Positions 18,901-27,195 of a stretch of 64,000 bases of DNA are shown here, piece after piece. Every line of letters starts with the position of its first letter. The stretch's first letter is position 1. The notes beneath the pieces were generated by a model. The model saw only the letters and a program-made list of their open reading frames with translations. It made no database searches and was not told the origin of the DNA. Made by a program: the position numbers and the translations under genes. The stretch is from an uncultured Flavobacteriales bacterium (lineage in GTDB: Bacteria > Bacteroidota > Bacteroidia > Flavobacteriales_E > Vicingaceae): positions 78,779 to 142,778 of the forward strand of contig CAJQON010000030.1 of assembly GCA_905479995.1 (NCBI GenBank). Direction: 5' to 3'.

Positions 18901-20415
18901 ATCTGTAGAAAATTCACCAACCTGATAAACCTGACCGTCTAAAGTATATTGAAAAGCAACTGCTAAAATATTATCGAGATTTAAAGAGGAACTCAATGAA
19001 ATATATCCCAATTGAGAATTGAGCGTATATTCTGATGAGCTTAACAACCTAGCTTGCTCGTATTTTTCAAAATCCGTTCCATTGGTAAATCCTTGCAACT
19101 CTAATTCTTGACTAGAGTTTACAAAGCCTCTAATATCTGCCGTATTATAAGGTGATGCTCCAGTAGTATCCGACACATCAAAATAAAGGTTATTCGCAGT
19201 ATTAAAAGGAAAGTTAAACTGAGGATTAATGTTTGCATCAATTACCAAAGGGTCATTATAAATATTGTTTTGAGTGGCTTCCCCCATGTCCATAAATCCA
19301 ATAATGTTTTTAGTATTTTGGGTAGAACTATTAATATTTGACACCCAAATTTCAACTTTAGAAATGGTTGCTCGTGAAGTTATCATTGGTGGAGTAGCTA
19401 AAGAACTTTCATAGGTATCTCTAAAATATTGAGATAAGAAAAAGTGTTTATTCTCTTCATAATCAGAAGCTTCTTTTTCGAATTTTTGAATTTGAGCTCC
19501 TCCTTGAATGTTAATCTCTTTTTTCTCTCCTTTTTCCTGCGACAAAACACTTGTAACAGTCATTCTACCAAAACGCAATTCTGTTTTAAGTCCAAATAAA
19601 GTTTGACTACCTGTTATTAACTGCCCTTTTAATGGCAAGGATACGTTACCGGCTTCAATTTTCTGAATAATTTCATCTTCATAACCTGTGTATTCAATTT
19701 TCATTTGATTTTCAAAATCAAATGTGGCTTCGGTATTATAGTTCATCGAAACTTTTAACTTCTCTCCTATATTTCCAATTACGTTTAATTGAATTTGCTG
19801 GTTAAAATCGAAAGTTGTGGTACTTCGCTGATTGGCTGGTAAAGCAGGATTATCTCTTGTTGATCGATTTATACCAAACGACAATTGAGCCGATCCTTGA
19901 GGACGAATATCAATTACATTTCCTCCAAAAATTCGATCAAAAGCTTCTCCTTTCACAACCAATTGAGGTCTAAACCCTTTGGTTTGGTTTAAGTCATCTG
20001 CCGAAGATTTTTGCTTCCAGTAATCTTGAAGCGATTGTTTTGAATCATACTTAATGTATTCATCAAAATCCATATAAGTTGGATATTTAAAATACCGATC
20101 TCCAATTTTTTCGTAATAATTATAGGTTCCTGTTTCAGGGTCATATTCAAATCCGGATGTTACATTACCTGGATTTTTCAAATACAAACCTCCTTTATTA
20201 GTACTTGATGGCCCACCATTATCATCTTTAAAAGGATAAGGTAAATCAATTTCAGGAGAATCTACAGGCAATACCATGTTCTCAAAAGCCAAAAAATTAT
20301 TCTGACCCGAAGCTATCGTTTTTGTTGGATTAAATGCAGCATTGAGTAACACAATACCAATCGCAAAAGCAACCACCAATAGGATTTTGTTATATGTAGT
20401 AGATCTTAATTTCAA
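12997..20415 (-). CDS. sprA: T9SS translocon / gliding motility protein SprA
   Basis: Outer-membrane translocon of the type IX secretion system. In Flavobacterium the protein forms a very large 36-stranded barrel through which proteins with C-terminal sorting domains leave the cell. Here it has 2472 residues (about 2400 in F. johnsoniae). After a hydrophobic N-terminal signal (about 11-36) come the conserved SprA N-terminal segments (QPQLVVKGEAFDRIFGG-like region near 150, LFGLKTELRFG near 275), long stretches of alternating beta strands, and the typical WVNELRMAEF segment near 1533. It starts 15 bp after ruvA ends and is followed by gcvH. The six sorting-tail proteins in this window are probable substrates. 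Identification is secure; the exact signal cleavage site is not. Confidence 0.96.
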   Translation of the reverse strand: MKLRSTTYNKILLVVAFAIGIVLLNAAFNPTKTIASGQNNFLAFENMVLPVDSPEIDLPYPFKDDNGGPSSTNKGGLYLKNPGNVTSGFEYDPETGTYNYYEKIGDRYFKYPTYMDFDEYIKYDSKQSLQDYWKQKSSADDLNQTKGFRPQLVVKGEAFDRIFGGNVIDIRPQGSAQLSFGINRSTRDNPALPANQRSTTTFDFNQQIQLNVIGNIGEKLKVSMNYNTEATFDFENQMKIEYTGYEDEIIQKIEAGNVSLPLKGQLITGSQTLFGLKTELRFGRMTVTSVLSQEKGEKKEINIQGGAQIQKFEKEASDYEENKHFFLSQYFRDTYESSLATPPMITSRATISKVEIWVSNINSSTQNTKNIIGFMDMGEATQNNIYNDPLVIDANINPQFNFPFNTANNLYFDVSDTTGASPYNTADIRGFVNSSQELELQGFTNGTDFEKYEQARLLSSSEYTLNSQLGYISLSSSLNLDNILAVAFQYTLDGQVYQVGEFSTDGVSGQDALYVKLLKGTTINTRIPTWDLMMKNVYALGAFNISPTDFYLDVFYMNPATGVEIPFIPEGEVNGLPLVSVLNLDRLNANNQASSDGVFDYINGVTINSNNGRVYFPVLEPFGSHLRSKFSNQQTADKFAFDTLYVTTQTLAEQDATKNRFRIKGQYSSATTSDISLNAMNVPEGSVSVTAGGAALTENVDFTVDYNLGRVRIINEGILQSGTPIKISLESQSLFNIQTKTLMGSRFDYKVSDDFNIGGTILKLSERPLTSKINIGDEPINNTVFGFDLTYKRDAPFLTRLADKLPIYSTKEKSSITIEGEFARLLPGNPGAITKDGVAYLDDFEGSQSSIDMRTVFQWKLASTPQGQPTLFPEGELPLSNTLEYGFNRSRLGWYNIDPLFWRNDSRTPNHISNDLVMQSNHYMREVLQTEVFPFKSQQNGTTQNISTMDLAYYPNERGPYNFDDGTGVGSGLDGSGNLINPATRWAGIMRKVETTDFESSNVEFIQFWVMDPFNDEDGDPNHSGGTLFFNLGNISEDILKDSRKSYENGLPTSAINSANANLVDTTIWGRVPTVQALVNAFDNTPSTRPFQDIGMDGLNNADESVFFPNFSTQTDLNGNLDPSADNYNHYRSSFYDSQAYDILRRYKMFNGLEGNSPTSDQFTESYSTSATTRPDIEDINNNNNLDFRESYFQYSVNLNPSDVNPSNVGNNFITNVLETTVTTPDGTPRRIRWYQFKIPIREPESVIGDIQDFKSIRFMRMFMKGFDKEIVLRFARLELVRGEWRKYSGNLLSPGDFIGNDDDETTFNIAAVNVEENSNKTPVNYIIPPGIDREINPNPSSGSTVQQLNEQSLVLDVCNLNDGNARGAYKVMDIDIRRYKRLKMFIHAEESDPSFPLADKDLSVFIRMGSDFNDNYYEYEVPLTITPNGSYNTDNNSNENDRYVVWPEANDIDLQFSKLTDMKILRNSLLSDGSSGVQLIKPYEAVDGQNTMRIKGNPNIGSVRVFMIGIRNPKQSPLSPGDDGLAKCAEIWVNELRMAEFDNEGGWASIARITTQIADLGNVTIAGDYSTPGWGSVEQKLNERQQETRKSYDLSTSVELGKFIPKKIGISIPMYYNLSEGVVTPRYNPLDPDLELNDLLNNDILSQSDRDSIGKRTQEYTKRRSINFTNVRKIRPEGREKSRFYDISNFSFNYGFSETKYRDINTEFDNKKNYRGGFGYAFSNKPKNYKPFSKGKFASKKAFKLISDFNFFIAPKQLTFQTDMDRMYSERRTRNNTGFTFNLPTYYQKHFYWNRIYGLKYDLTKALKFDFNATNNATVEEPLTFNGIETGGRVDSYYADEYASWQDTVMQNIRDFGTNTHYMHNFNINYGVPINKLPYLDFITLTSKYSGNYDWQRAPLGADSLGHTIQNSNTVSLSSQFNMTKLHNQVGFLKKVQKRARERQTRRVQNNLKPNKNKTQAENAKARGWKPGLPPLEIKFDDKSFKDSDTTRVDLWRKKLPFKPMDVFWLTLMSPKNISGTYTRNRGTLLPGYGNETELLGFNDGFEAPGFNFVTGIQEDDFALAAAQREWLTTIDDPSAGLVYNYATTFSENYNIRATIRPIKTLRIQLNANRTYSTNLAQQFFQIDPTTFVDTLGGDLRDDYYFVEPVETGSFSMSFWSFNTAFVGDNELDRSSSVFASFLAEREKISQRLALENGNSFGTPTGYSDGYGGTSQDVLVPTFVAAYSGKSGDDVSLESFTKYIPLPNWRVTFDGLSKMKFVNRLFKKFTLSHSYKSTLNVSSFTSNLLYEENDQGALARDISNNFIPELQISTVSVSEQFAPLLGADMTMHNNMLVRVEYKRDRNASLSMANNQITEVKGSEWSIGTGYKFRQVRMPFSKNRVVKSDVDTRIDFVIRKNNTIIRKVVEEVNQLTAGSRVFSVKLTADYRVSKTLNIRMFYDFVSTKPYISTTFPTSNTNAGISLRFTLAQ

Positions 20416-20430
20416 ATTACCTTTTTCTAC

Positions 20431-21012
20431 CTACAGGCTTTTTAATGTTCGTTTAATTAATTCTTCCAACGTTAGCTCTTCGCCAGATGATATAATTTTA
20501 TTTAGTGCTTTTTCTGCTGAGCTTTTATTAAAACCTAACATAACCAGAGCACTTAACGCTTCATCTTTAACAGTATTGCTTTGAGATAAAGAAATACCTC
20601 CCGAATTTTCAACCTTAGAAATTTTATCTCGTAAATCAATTATGATTCTTTCTGCTGATTTCGCTCCAATTCCTTTAACCGATTTCAAGGTGCTTACATC
20701 TCCCGTGAGTATCGCATGCATGGTATCATTAGGAGACAATGACGAAAGTATCATCATAGCTGTACTTGCTCCAACACCAGAAACAGAAATCAATAATCTA
20801 AAGAGTTGTCGTTCACTGGTTTCTTTAAAACCGTATAACAACTGAGCATCTTCTCTTACTACAAAATGCGTGTATAAAGCACATAACTCATCATCTCCAA
20901 TACCTGAATATGTATTTAAGGAAATGTGAATTTCATAACCAACGCCACTACAATCTATAATAACATAGGTTGGCGTTTTCTCTATTAATCTCCCTTTAAT
21001 TTGAGCTATCAT
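20431..21012 (-). CDS. ruvA: Holliday junction DNA helicase subunit RuvA
   Basis: Tetrameric protein that binds Holliday junctions and loads the RuvB motor during recombinational repair. The 193 residues show the N-terminal OB fold (MIAQIKGRLIEKTPTYVIID), two helix-hairpin-helix motifs (VSGVGASTAM near 76 and VKGIGAKSAERI near 109) and a C-terminal domain III (ALVMLGFNKSSAEKAL) that contacts RuvB. It lies 3 bp downstream of maeB and 15 bp upstream of sprA, so the three genes are very probably one operon. RuvB and RuvC are not in the window. Confidence 0.97.
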   Translation of the reverse strand: MIAQIKGRLIEKTPTYVIIDCSGVGYEIHISLNTYSGIGDDELCALYTHFVVREDAQLLYGFKETSERQLFRLLISVSGVGASTAMMILSSLSPNDTMHAILTGDVSTLKSVKGIGAKSAERIIIDLRDKISKVENSGGISLSQSNTVKDEALSALVMLGFNKSSAEKALNKIISSGEELTLEELIKRTLKSL

Positions 21013-21015
21013 TCT

Positions 21016-23286
21016 TTATTTTCTTGTTTGTGCATCAGTAACAGCAATAGTTACCATGTTAATAATTTCTCTAACATTACTTCCCAATTGTAAAATGTGA
21101 ACTGGCTTTTTCATTCCCAATAAAATTGGGCCAATAGATTCTACTCCACCCATTTCTTGCATTAATTTGTATGCAATATTTCCAGATGACAGATTAGGAA
21201 AAATAAGTGTATTGGTATTTTTTCTTGCCAATTCCGAGAATGGGAAAATTTCATCTCTCAACTCTTTGTTTAAGGCAAAATTGGCTTGAATTTCGCCATC
21301 CACTATTAAATCTGGATGCTGTTCATGCAGCATTCTTGTTGCTTCTCGCATCTTAATGGCATCATCGCCCTCTGAAGAACCAAAATTAGAATACGACAAT
21401 AAACCTATTCGAGGTACGATTCTAAATCGTTGAATTATTTTTGCTGCTAAAGCTGTAATATCAACAATATCTTGTGCTGTAGGATTCACATTTACGGTAG
21501 TATCTGCAAAGAAAAAAGGACCATTTTTTGTAAACAAAATGTACATACCTGCAATTTTCGTCACATCATCATCCGTACCAATTACCTGAAGCGCAGGTCT
21601 AATGGTATCTCTATAATTACGTGTTAATCCAGAAATTAAAGCATCCGCCTCACCCAACTCAACCATAGCCGACCCGAAGTAATTTCTACTTCGCATCATT
21701 TCTTTGGCTTCAACCAATGTTATACCTCTACGCTTTCTTTTTTCAAAAAGCAATTCTGCATATTTATTTTTTCTCTCTCGTTCGCTAGAGCTTCTTGGGT
21801 CAATAATTGGAATGTCAGAGATATCAAGACTATACTCTTCTACCACTTCTTGAATCTTCTTCACCTTTCCTAATAATATAGGCTGCGCAATACCTTCTTC
21901 GTAAACAATTTGAGCAGCTTTTAATATTTTATAATTATCCGCTTCAGCAAAAACAACTGTTTTAGGGTTTTTCTTTGCTTTTTGGGTAATGTTTTTCAAT
22001 AACTTGTTGTCTAAACCTAATCGTTTTGAAAGGTTTTCACTATAAGCATCCCAATCTTTAATTACATGTTGAGCCACTCCAGAACTTATTGCTGCTTTTG
22101 CAACCGCAGGAGCAACTGTTGTTATCAATCTTGGATCTAGTGGTTTAGGGATAATAAAATCTCTCCCAAAAACAATGTTTTTTTCATCATAAGCTTCATT
22201 CACTACTTCAGGAACCGGTTCTTTTGCCAAATCAGCAATTGCACGAACTGCAGCCAATTTCATCTCTTCATTGATGGCGGTTGCACGCACATCTAAAGCT
22301 CCTCTAAAAATAAATGGAAATCCTAAAACATTGTTAACTTGGTTAGGATGATCTGATCTTCCTGTTGCCAAAATGATATCTTCTCTAGATGCAATAGCAT
22401 CTTTGTATGGTATTTCTGGATCTGGATTGGCTAAGGCAAATACAATTGGATTTTCTGCCATAGTAAGCACTAATTCTTTACTCAAAATCCCTCCTCTCGA
22501 TAAGCCCAAAAACATATCTGCATCTTTCATCGCGTCTTCCAATGTTGAAATATCTCTAGAACTGGCAAACAGTTGTTTTGATTTAGACAATTCTTTTCGA
22601 TCAGCTCTAATGACTCCTTGACTGTCAATCATTACAATGTTTTCTCTTTTTACACCTAAAGAAACATATAGTTTTGCACACGACATTGCCGAAGCTCCTG
22701 CACCACTAATAACCAATTTTAATTTGCCAATCTCTTTTTCTGCCAATTCAACGGCATTCAACATAGCTGCAGATGAAATAATAGCTGTTCCATGCTGATC
22801 ATCGTGCATTACCGGAATGTTTAACTCTGCTTTTAACTTCTCCTCAATTTCAAAACATTCTGGAGCTTTAATATCTTCCAAATTAATTCCACCAAAAGTC
22901 GGTGCCATTGCTTTTACTACACTTACAAAATGATCTACATCTTTGGCATCCAATTCTATATCAAAAACATCAATATCTGCAAAAATCTTAAACAACAAGC
23001 CTTTACCTTCCATTACTGGCTTTGATGCTTCGGGCCCAATATCCCCTAAACCTAACACAGCAGTTCCGTTAGAAATAACGGCTACCAAGTTTCCTTTGGC
23101 GGTATATTTATAAACATCTTCTTTGTTCTCAGCAATTTCCAAACAAGGAATTGCTACTCCCGGAGAATATGCTAGAGATAAGTCTCTTTGCGTGCTGTAA
23201 GGCTTCGTAGGAACTACCTCAATTTTACCAGGTTTTCCTTGTGCATGATACTCTAGCGCCTCTATATCTTTTCGTGTTTTTGCCAT
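21016..23286 (-). CDS. maeB: NADP-dependent malic enzyme with phosphotransacetylase-like domain
   Basis: Converts malate to pyruvate and CO2 with reduction of NADP. The 756 residues are the two-domain MaeB type: a malic domain (about 1-160, with [15 protein letters not shown] and [11 protein letters not shown]), an NAD(P)-binding domain (about 160-400, [15 protein letters not shown]), and a C-terminal phosphotransacetylase-like domain (about 430-750, [16 protein letters not shown]). In characterised MaeB proteins this last domain is regulatory, not catalytic. It is the first gene of the probable maeB-ruvA-sprA operon and is divergent from the sirtuin gene. I found no convincing promoter element upstream. 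Confidence 0.95.
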   Translation of the reverse strand: MAKTRKDIEALEYHAQGKPGKIEVVPTKPYSTQRDLSLAYSPGVAIPCLEIAENKEDVYKYTAKGNLVAVISNGTAVLGLGDIGPEASKPVMEGKGLLFKIFADIDVFDIELDAKDVDHFVSVVKAMAPTFGGINLEDIKAPECFEIEEKLKAELNIPVMHDDQHGTAIISSAAMLNAVELAEKEIGKLKLVISGAGASAMSCAKLYVSLGVKRENIVMIDSQGVIRADRKELSKSKQLFASSRDISTLEDAMKDADMFLGLSRGGILSKELVLTMAENPIVFALANPDPEIPYKDAIASREDIILATGRSDHPNQVNNVLGFPFIFRGALDVRATAINEEMKLAAVRAIADLAKEPVPEVVNEAYDEKNIVFGRDFIIPKPLDPRLITTVAPAVAKAAISSGVAQHVIKDWDAYSENLSKRLGLDNKLLKNITQKAKKNPKTVVFAEADNYKILKAAQIVYEEGIAQPILLGKVKKIQEVVEEYSLDISDIPIIDPRSSSERERKNKYAELLFEKRKRRGITLVEAKEMMRSRNYFGSAMVELGEADALISGLTRNYRDTIRPALQVIGTDDDVTKIAGMYILFTKNGPFFFADTTVNVNPTAQDIVDITALAAKIIQRFRIVPRIGLLSYSNFGSSEGDDAIKMREATRMLHEQHPDLIVDGEIQANFALNKELRDEIFPFSELARKNTNTLIFPNLSSGNIAYKLMQEMGGVESIGPILLGMKKPVHILQLGSNVREIINMVTIAVTDAQTRK

Positions 23287-23391
23287 ATAATTTCAATTCT
23301 ACTAAAACCTGTAAAAATACCAATAAATTTGCTGCTATCATAAACAAAAACAACAATATACGTGTGCAAAATAACAATGGAAAAACATCGC

Positions 23392-23421
23392 TTTGTAATT
23401 AATTGAAAATGAATAAATTTG
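23392..23421 (+). promoter_or_regulatory. Bacteroidota-type promoter of the sirtuin gene
   Basis: TTTG (23392-23395), an 18-base spacer and TAAATTTG (23414-23421) match the -33 and -7 elements of the major Bacteroidota sigma factor (TTTG, TAnnTTTG). Transcription would start near 23428, which leaves about 15 bases before the ATG at 23443. Confidence 0.65.
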
Positions 23422-23442
23422 CAACGCAATCAACCCATTAAA

Positions 23443-24135
23443 ATGAAAAAAATTATTGTCTTTTCTGGAGCAGGAATTAGTGCTGAAAGTGGTCTTTCTA
23501 CATTTAGAGACAGTGATGGTTTATGGGAAAAATACAAAATTGAAGATGTTGCGACTCCTGAAGCTTGGAAGAAAAACCCAAAGCTAGTATTACAATTTTA
23601 CAACGAAAGAAGAGCTCAAGTATTAAAGGCCAAACCTAACATAGCGCACACTGTTTTAGCTGAATTACAATCCATATTTAACATCCAAATTATCACTCAA
23701 AATGTTGACGACTTACACGAACGTGCGGGCTCAAAAAACATTCTGCACTTGCATGGAGAAATAGTAAAAGCCAGGAGTTCAATTTCAAATAAAACATTCC
23801 CAATTAAAGGAGACTCACTTGATATTGGACAAAACTGTAATGATGGAGCACAATTAAGGCCAGATGTTGTATGGTTTGGGGAAGACGTCCCAAATATGAT
23901 TAAAGCTGAAGAGCTATGTCGAGATGCCGATATTTTAATTATTATTGGAACTTCATTAACCGTTTATCCAGCAGCCAATATCTTAGATTTTGTACCTAGT
24001 TCTACCATTAAATATATTGTAGACCCAAAAGAAATTCCGGCCTTAAGCAAAGAAAACTTAAATTTCACAAAAGAAAAAGCGAGTATTGGCATGCCAATAC
24101 TCGCTAATATTTTAAAAGAGAAATATATTACCTAA
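23443..24135 (+). CDS. Sirtuin, NAD-dependent protein deacylase (CobB-like)
   Basis: NAD-dependent lysine deacylase, 230 aa from the ATG at 23443. The Rossmann motif GAGISAESGL, the TQNVDDLHERAGS motif and the catalytic HGE (HLHGEI) are present. FYNERRAQ carries the Tyr/Arg pair that marks class III sirtuins, which remove succinyl or malonyl groups. The four zinc cysteines of E. coli CobB are not visible between HGE and LRPDVVWFGE: only one Cys is there, so this is a zinc-less version. An upstream in-frame TTG at 23419 is part of the -7 promoter box and was not used. The 3' end overlaps the convergent T9SS gene by 8 bp and contains that gene's terminator. Confidence 0.92.
   Translation: MKKIIVFSGAGISAESGLSTFRDSDGLWEKYKIEDVATPEAWKKNPKLVLQFYNERRAQVLKAKPNIAHTVLAELQSIFNIQIITQNVDDLHERAGSKNILHLHGEIVKARSSISNKTFPIKGDSLDIGQNCNDGAQLRPDVVWFGEDVPNMIKAEELCRDADILIIIGTSLTVYPAANILDFVPSSTIKYIVDPKEIPALSKENLNFTKEKASIGMPILANILKEKYIT
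24078..24105 (-). terminator. Terminator of the minus-strand T9SS gene inside the sirtuin coding region
   Basis: A perfect 28-bp palindrome whose half site is AGCGAGTATTGGCA. On the minus strand it is followed by TTTTTCTTTT, a good intrinsic terminator for the gene ending at 24128. On the plus strand no T run follows. The palindrome encodes residues ASIGMPILA of the sirtuin C-terminus. Confidence 0.7.
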
Positions 24136-24871
24136 TACTAACTCTTTCTGTTTTTATTGCTTTTCCATCTGCATTTATCGTGTAAAAGTAAACTCCTGCA
24201 TTTAACGAACTCACATCAACTTTTAGTGTTGCTTTTTGCTCATTTAACTGATGAGACATTACCTTTTTTCCAACTATATCAAAAACATCTACAGTTGCTA
24301 CATTTACATTTGTCTTAAAATTGTAGTCAAGGTTTAATACATTAGTTGCTGGGTTAGGGTAAGCTGAAAAATTCACATCATTAGCAGCTATCTCATCAAC
24401 AGAAACACCCTGAACTTTCCATTTAACAATTGCAAAAGTACTATCCTGAACATTTGCAGTGTCATAAACAACCACTCTCCAAGTAGCTTCGTCACCTGAG
24501 CTCCATCCAAAAGCAAAAGGTGCTACTTTAAAAGTATTGTCAATTTGATTAGCAAGTAAACTTAAATATCCAGTATTTGTTTGAGCTCCAGAAACACCAG
24601 CAGTAGCTGTAAAACAAGCCACACCATAACAAACTTGCAAATCAGAACCGGGCACATTAGTAACCTCATATACTTTACAAGAATAAACAGCAGAATTGTT
24701 ACTAACATTTTGTACATGAAACTTTGTTTCAGAAATTGATGCAGCTGTTCCCGCTCTCTCAATAGTCATTCCATCAATATTAACATTATTCTCATCCAAT
24801 AGCTCAAATGTTTGAGCTGAAGCATAACCTCCAACAAAAATAGCTGTTATAAAAAGTAGTTTTTTTATCAT
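24128..24871 (-). CDS. T9SS cargo protein with type A sorting domain
   Basis: Secreted protein of 247 aa with unknown function. The signal peptide (MIKKLLFITAIFVGGYASAQ) is followed by an Ig-like or jelly-roll beta region with three cysteines (about 65-85). From about 165 comes a type A T9SS sorting domain: FSAYPNPATNVLNLDY, VDVFDIVGKKV, LNAGVYFYTI, ending ERVSIR. It would pass through the SprA channel and be anchored or released at the cell surface. It is convergent with the sirtuin gene (8-bp overlap) and divergent from the Omp28 gene. No catalytic motif is visible. Confidence 0.85.
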   Translation of the reverse strand: MIKKLLFITAIFVGGYASAQTFELLDENNVNIDGMTIERAGTAASISETKFHVQNVSNNSAVYSCKVYEVTNVPGSDLQVCYGVACFTATAGVSGAQTNTGYLSLLANQIDNTFKVAPFAFGWSSGDEATWRVVVYDTANVQDSTFAIVKWKVQGVSVDEIAANDVNFSAYPNPATNVLNLDYNFKTNVNVATVDVFDIVGKKVMSHQLNEQKATLKVDVSSLNAGVYFYTINADGKAIKTERVSIR

Positions 24872-24880
24872 AATAAAAGT

Positions 24881-24912
24881 TTTTAGAATTAATAGGTTTT
24901 AGAATTAATAGG
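24881..24912. repeat. Tandem 16-bp duplication upstream of a T9SS gene
   Basis: The unit TTTTAGAATTAATAGG occurs twice in a row, with a partial third copy after it (TTTTAAT). It lies 10 bp upstream of the start of the minus-strand T9SS gene, in its 5' leader or promoter. It is probably a slippage duplication. Confidence 0.85.
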
Positions 24913-25049
24913 TTTTAATTTTATACTCTGTAAATTTAATCATTTATTTAAAAGCTTCCTTTAATAACACCATTAAAAATGTCTATTCAATTTAATTAGG
25001 AATCCAACATTTTAAAATAACTATGTGCTATTATGAAAATACAAATCGA

Positions 25050-25057
25050 TATATTTG
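25050..25057 (+). promoter_or_regulatory. -7 promoter element of the Omp28 T9SS gene
   Basis: TATATTTG matches TAnnTTTG, 36 bp before the ATG at 25094. No clear TTTG is seen at the -33 distance. The in-frame TTG within this box (25055) is therefore unlikely to be the translation start. Confidence 0.5.
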
Positions 25058-25093
25058 ATAAAAATTAAACTATTTAAAACAAAACCTATCATT

Positions 25094-27103
25094 ATGAAAA
25101 AATTATTACTATCCGCCTTTGGCGTTTCTTTAGGATTAAGTGCTTTTGCTCAAGTAAGCCAAGTGGCCGAAAACAGGCATGCTGTTCTTGAAGAATTTAC
25201 AGGAATTAACTGTCAATTTTGTCCAGATGGACACGCTGTTGGTAACACACTAACTGCTGCAAACCCTGGAAAATTTCATAAAATCCATATTCACGCAGGA
25301 GGTTATGCAAATACTACTCCTGACTTAAGAACTACTGAAGGTACTACAATCGCTAACAACTCTGGTTTAGGTGGTTATCCTGCTGGTGGAGTTAATAGAG
25401 GTGGTGGATCTTGGGGTGTTGGTAGAGGAAGCTGGTCTGGCTTAGCTAGTAGCGTAATGGGTGCATCTTCTCACGTAAATGTAGCTGTTACTGGTTCTGT
25501 TGTTTCTGCAACAAGACAATTAACTGTTGACGTTGAGATATACTACACAGGAACTTCTCCTAACGCTACAGAATATTTAACTGTTGCTTTATTACAGAAC
25601 AATATTGGTGGAGCTCAAATTGATGCTGGAAACTACAATCCTTCTGGATGGAAATGTCAGCCTACAGTATATAAGCACTCTCACGTTCTTAGAGACTTAG
25701 TAAATACTGGTGGTACAGCTGGTGATGCTATTACTCCTGGAGCTGGTGTAATTACAAGACAATACGTATTGACTTTACCAACTGCTATTGCAGGTACTGA
25801 TTTAGAATTAGGTGAATTAGAATTGGTTGCTTTTATCCAAGATAACAACAGCTTAACTACTGGAACAATCATTACTGGTAATGAAGGTCAAGTTGATGTT
25901 GTATTATCTGGACAAACTGTAGCTGACATGTCATCTACTGACAACCATGTTGCTCCTGCTGGATTATGTGACAATCAGTTCACTCCAAAAATGGATGTAA
26001 CAAACAACTCTGCTACATCTATTACAGGTGTTGATGTTTCTTATACATTAAATAGCGGAACTCCTGTTACTGTTAGCTTACCTTCTCAAGTTATAGCTGC
26101 TGGAGCAACTTACACACACACTTTCTCAGTAACAACTTTGTCTGCTGGAAGTAATCAAATTGATTATGAAGTAACATTAACTGACGGAACAAAAGCTGAT
26201 TTATCTGCTTTAAACAACACTGCTTGTCCATCATTTATTAATGTAATGCCTTCTTCTACATTTGGTACAGTTCATTCTGAATCTTTCGAAAGCATGGCTT
26301 TAGGAGATGACGAACCAGTTCACTCTATTTATGTTGAGCCAACTGATATTAGAGCTTATGTTGTAAACCAAGGTATTTCTACTGGAGTTTCATGGAATAT
26401 TGGTGGATACGGTACTTCTGCTAATTCTTATAGATGGGATTTTTATGCTATCAATGCAGGTGAATACAGTGAAATTATTTGGGAAAAATTAGATTTTACT
26501 AATGGAAGCCACGCAATGACTTTTGACATTGCTTACGCAACTTACTCTGGATCTGAGCAAGATAAAATTGAAGTACATGCTTCTACTGATTGTGGTGCTA
26601 CTTGGACTTCAGTTTTTAATGAGGCTGGAAGTACTTTAGCTACTGTTGCTCCTGTTGGAAACAACGCAAGATACTACCCTGCTTCAGGTGCTGGTGACTG
26701 GGTAACTAAAAATGTTGATTTAACAGCATATGACGGAAGTGCAGAAGTAATGCTTAGATTAAGAGGAACTGGAGATAACGGTAACTCTGCTTATATTGAC
26801 AACATCAACATTCATGCTTCTGTAGGAATTGATGAGGTTGCAAATGCAAACAACGTATCTATTTTCCCTAATCCAACAAACAATGCTTCTGCAATTACAT
26901 TTAACTTAAACGAATCAAGTAATGTAAACATGGAAGTATTTAATACTATGGGAACTTTAGTATATACTTCAGGATCAAAAATGATGAATGCTGGATCTCA
27001 AAAATTAATTTTTGATGGTACAGAATTATCAAGTGGTATTTACTTTGTAAACCTAACGGTTAACAACAGTGTAATTACTAAAAAACTTTCTTTATTAAAA
27101 TAA
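25094..27103 (+). CDS. Omp28-related T9SS-secreted protein with CxxC motif
   Basis: A 669-residue secreted protein. Signal peptide MKKLLLSAFGVSLGLSAFAQ, then an Omp28-type thioredoxin-like domain (about 25-270) with a CQFC motif (Cys40, Cys43) in LEEFTGINCQFCPDG and the later GGYPAGGVNRG, which fits the cis-Pro loop of the thioredoxin fold. A CARDB/Ig-like region (about 290-380) and a jelly-roll-like region (about 400-580) follow. It ends in a type A sorting domain (VSIFPNPTNNASAITFNL to KKLSLLK). It heads a plus-strand cluster with TlpA, a DUF6029 barrel and a second Omp28 protein. The start at 25094 is preferred because the in-frame TTG upstream lies in the promoter box. Confidence 0.9.
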   Translation: MKKLLLSAFGVSLGLSAFAQVSQVAENRHAVLEEFTGINCQFCPDGHAVGNTLTAANPGKFHKIHIHAGGYANTTPDLRTTEGTTIANNSGLGGYPAGGVNRGGGSWGVGRGSWSGLASSVMGASSHVNVAVTGSVVSATRQLTVDVEIYYTGTSPNATEYLTVALLQNNIGGAQIDAGNYNPSGWKCQPTVYKHSHVLRDLVNTGGTAGDAITPGAGVITRQYVLTLPTAIAGTDLELGELELVAFIQDNNSLTTGTIITGNEGQVDVVLSGQTVADMSSTDNHVAPAGLCDNQFTPKMDVTNNSATSITGVDVSYTLNSGTPVTVSLPSQVIAAGATYTHTFSVTTLSAGSNQIDYEVTLTDGTKADLSALNNTACPSFINVMPSSTFGTVHSESFESMALGDDEPVHSIYVEPTDIRAYVVNQGISTGVSWNIGGYGTSANSYRWDFYAINAGEYSEIIWEKLDFTNGSHAMTFDIAYATYSGSEQDKIEVHASTDCGATWTSVFNEAGSTLATVAPVGNNARYYPASGAGDWVTKNVDLTAYDGSAEVMLRLRGTGDNGNSAYIDNINIHASVGIDEVANANNVSIFPNPTNNASAITFNLNESSNVNMEVFNTMGTLVYTSGSKMMNAGSQKLIFDGTELSSGIYFVNLTVNNSVITKKLSLLK

Positions 27104-27122
27104 GATAAAGTATCTAATTAAA

Positions 27123-27176
27123 GAGAATCAGTAGTTTGGCATCAAATTTGCCAATCACTACTGATTCTTTTTTTTT
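27123..27176 (+). terminator. Terminator after the Omp28 T9SS gene
   Basis: Outer stem AGAATCAGTAGT / ACTACTGATTCT with an inner TTGGC / GCCAA stem, followed by nine T. It separates the Omp28 gene from tlpA, which starts 20 bp after the T run. Confidence 0.85.
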
Positions 27177-27195
27177 AACTTAAAATTAAACTACA

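Noticed and set aside
25055..25093. TTG start of the Omp28 T9SS gene at 25055
   Set aside because: The TTG is part of the -7 promoter element, and the ATG at 25094 gives a standard signal peptide.
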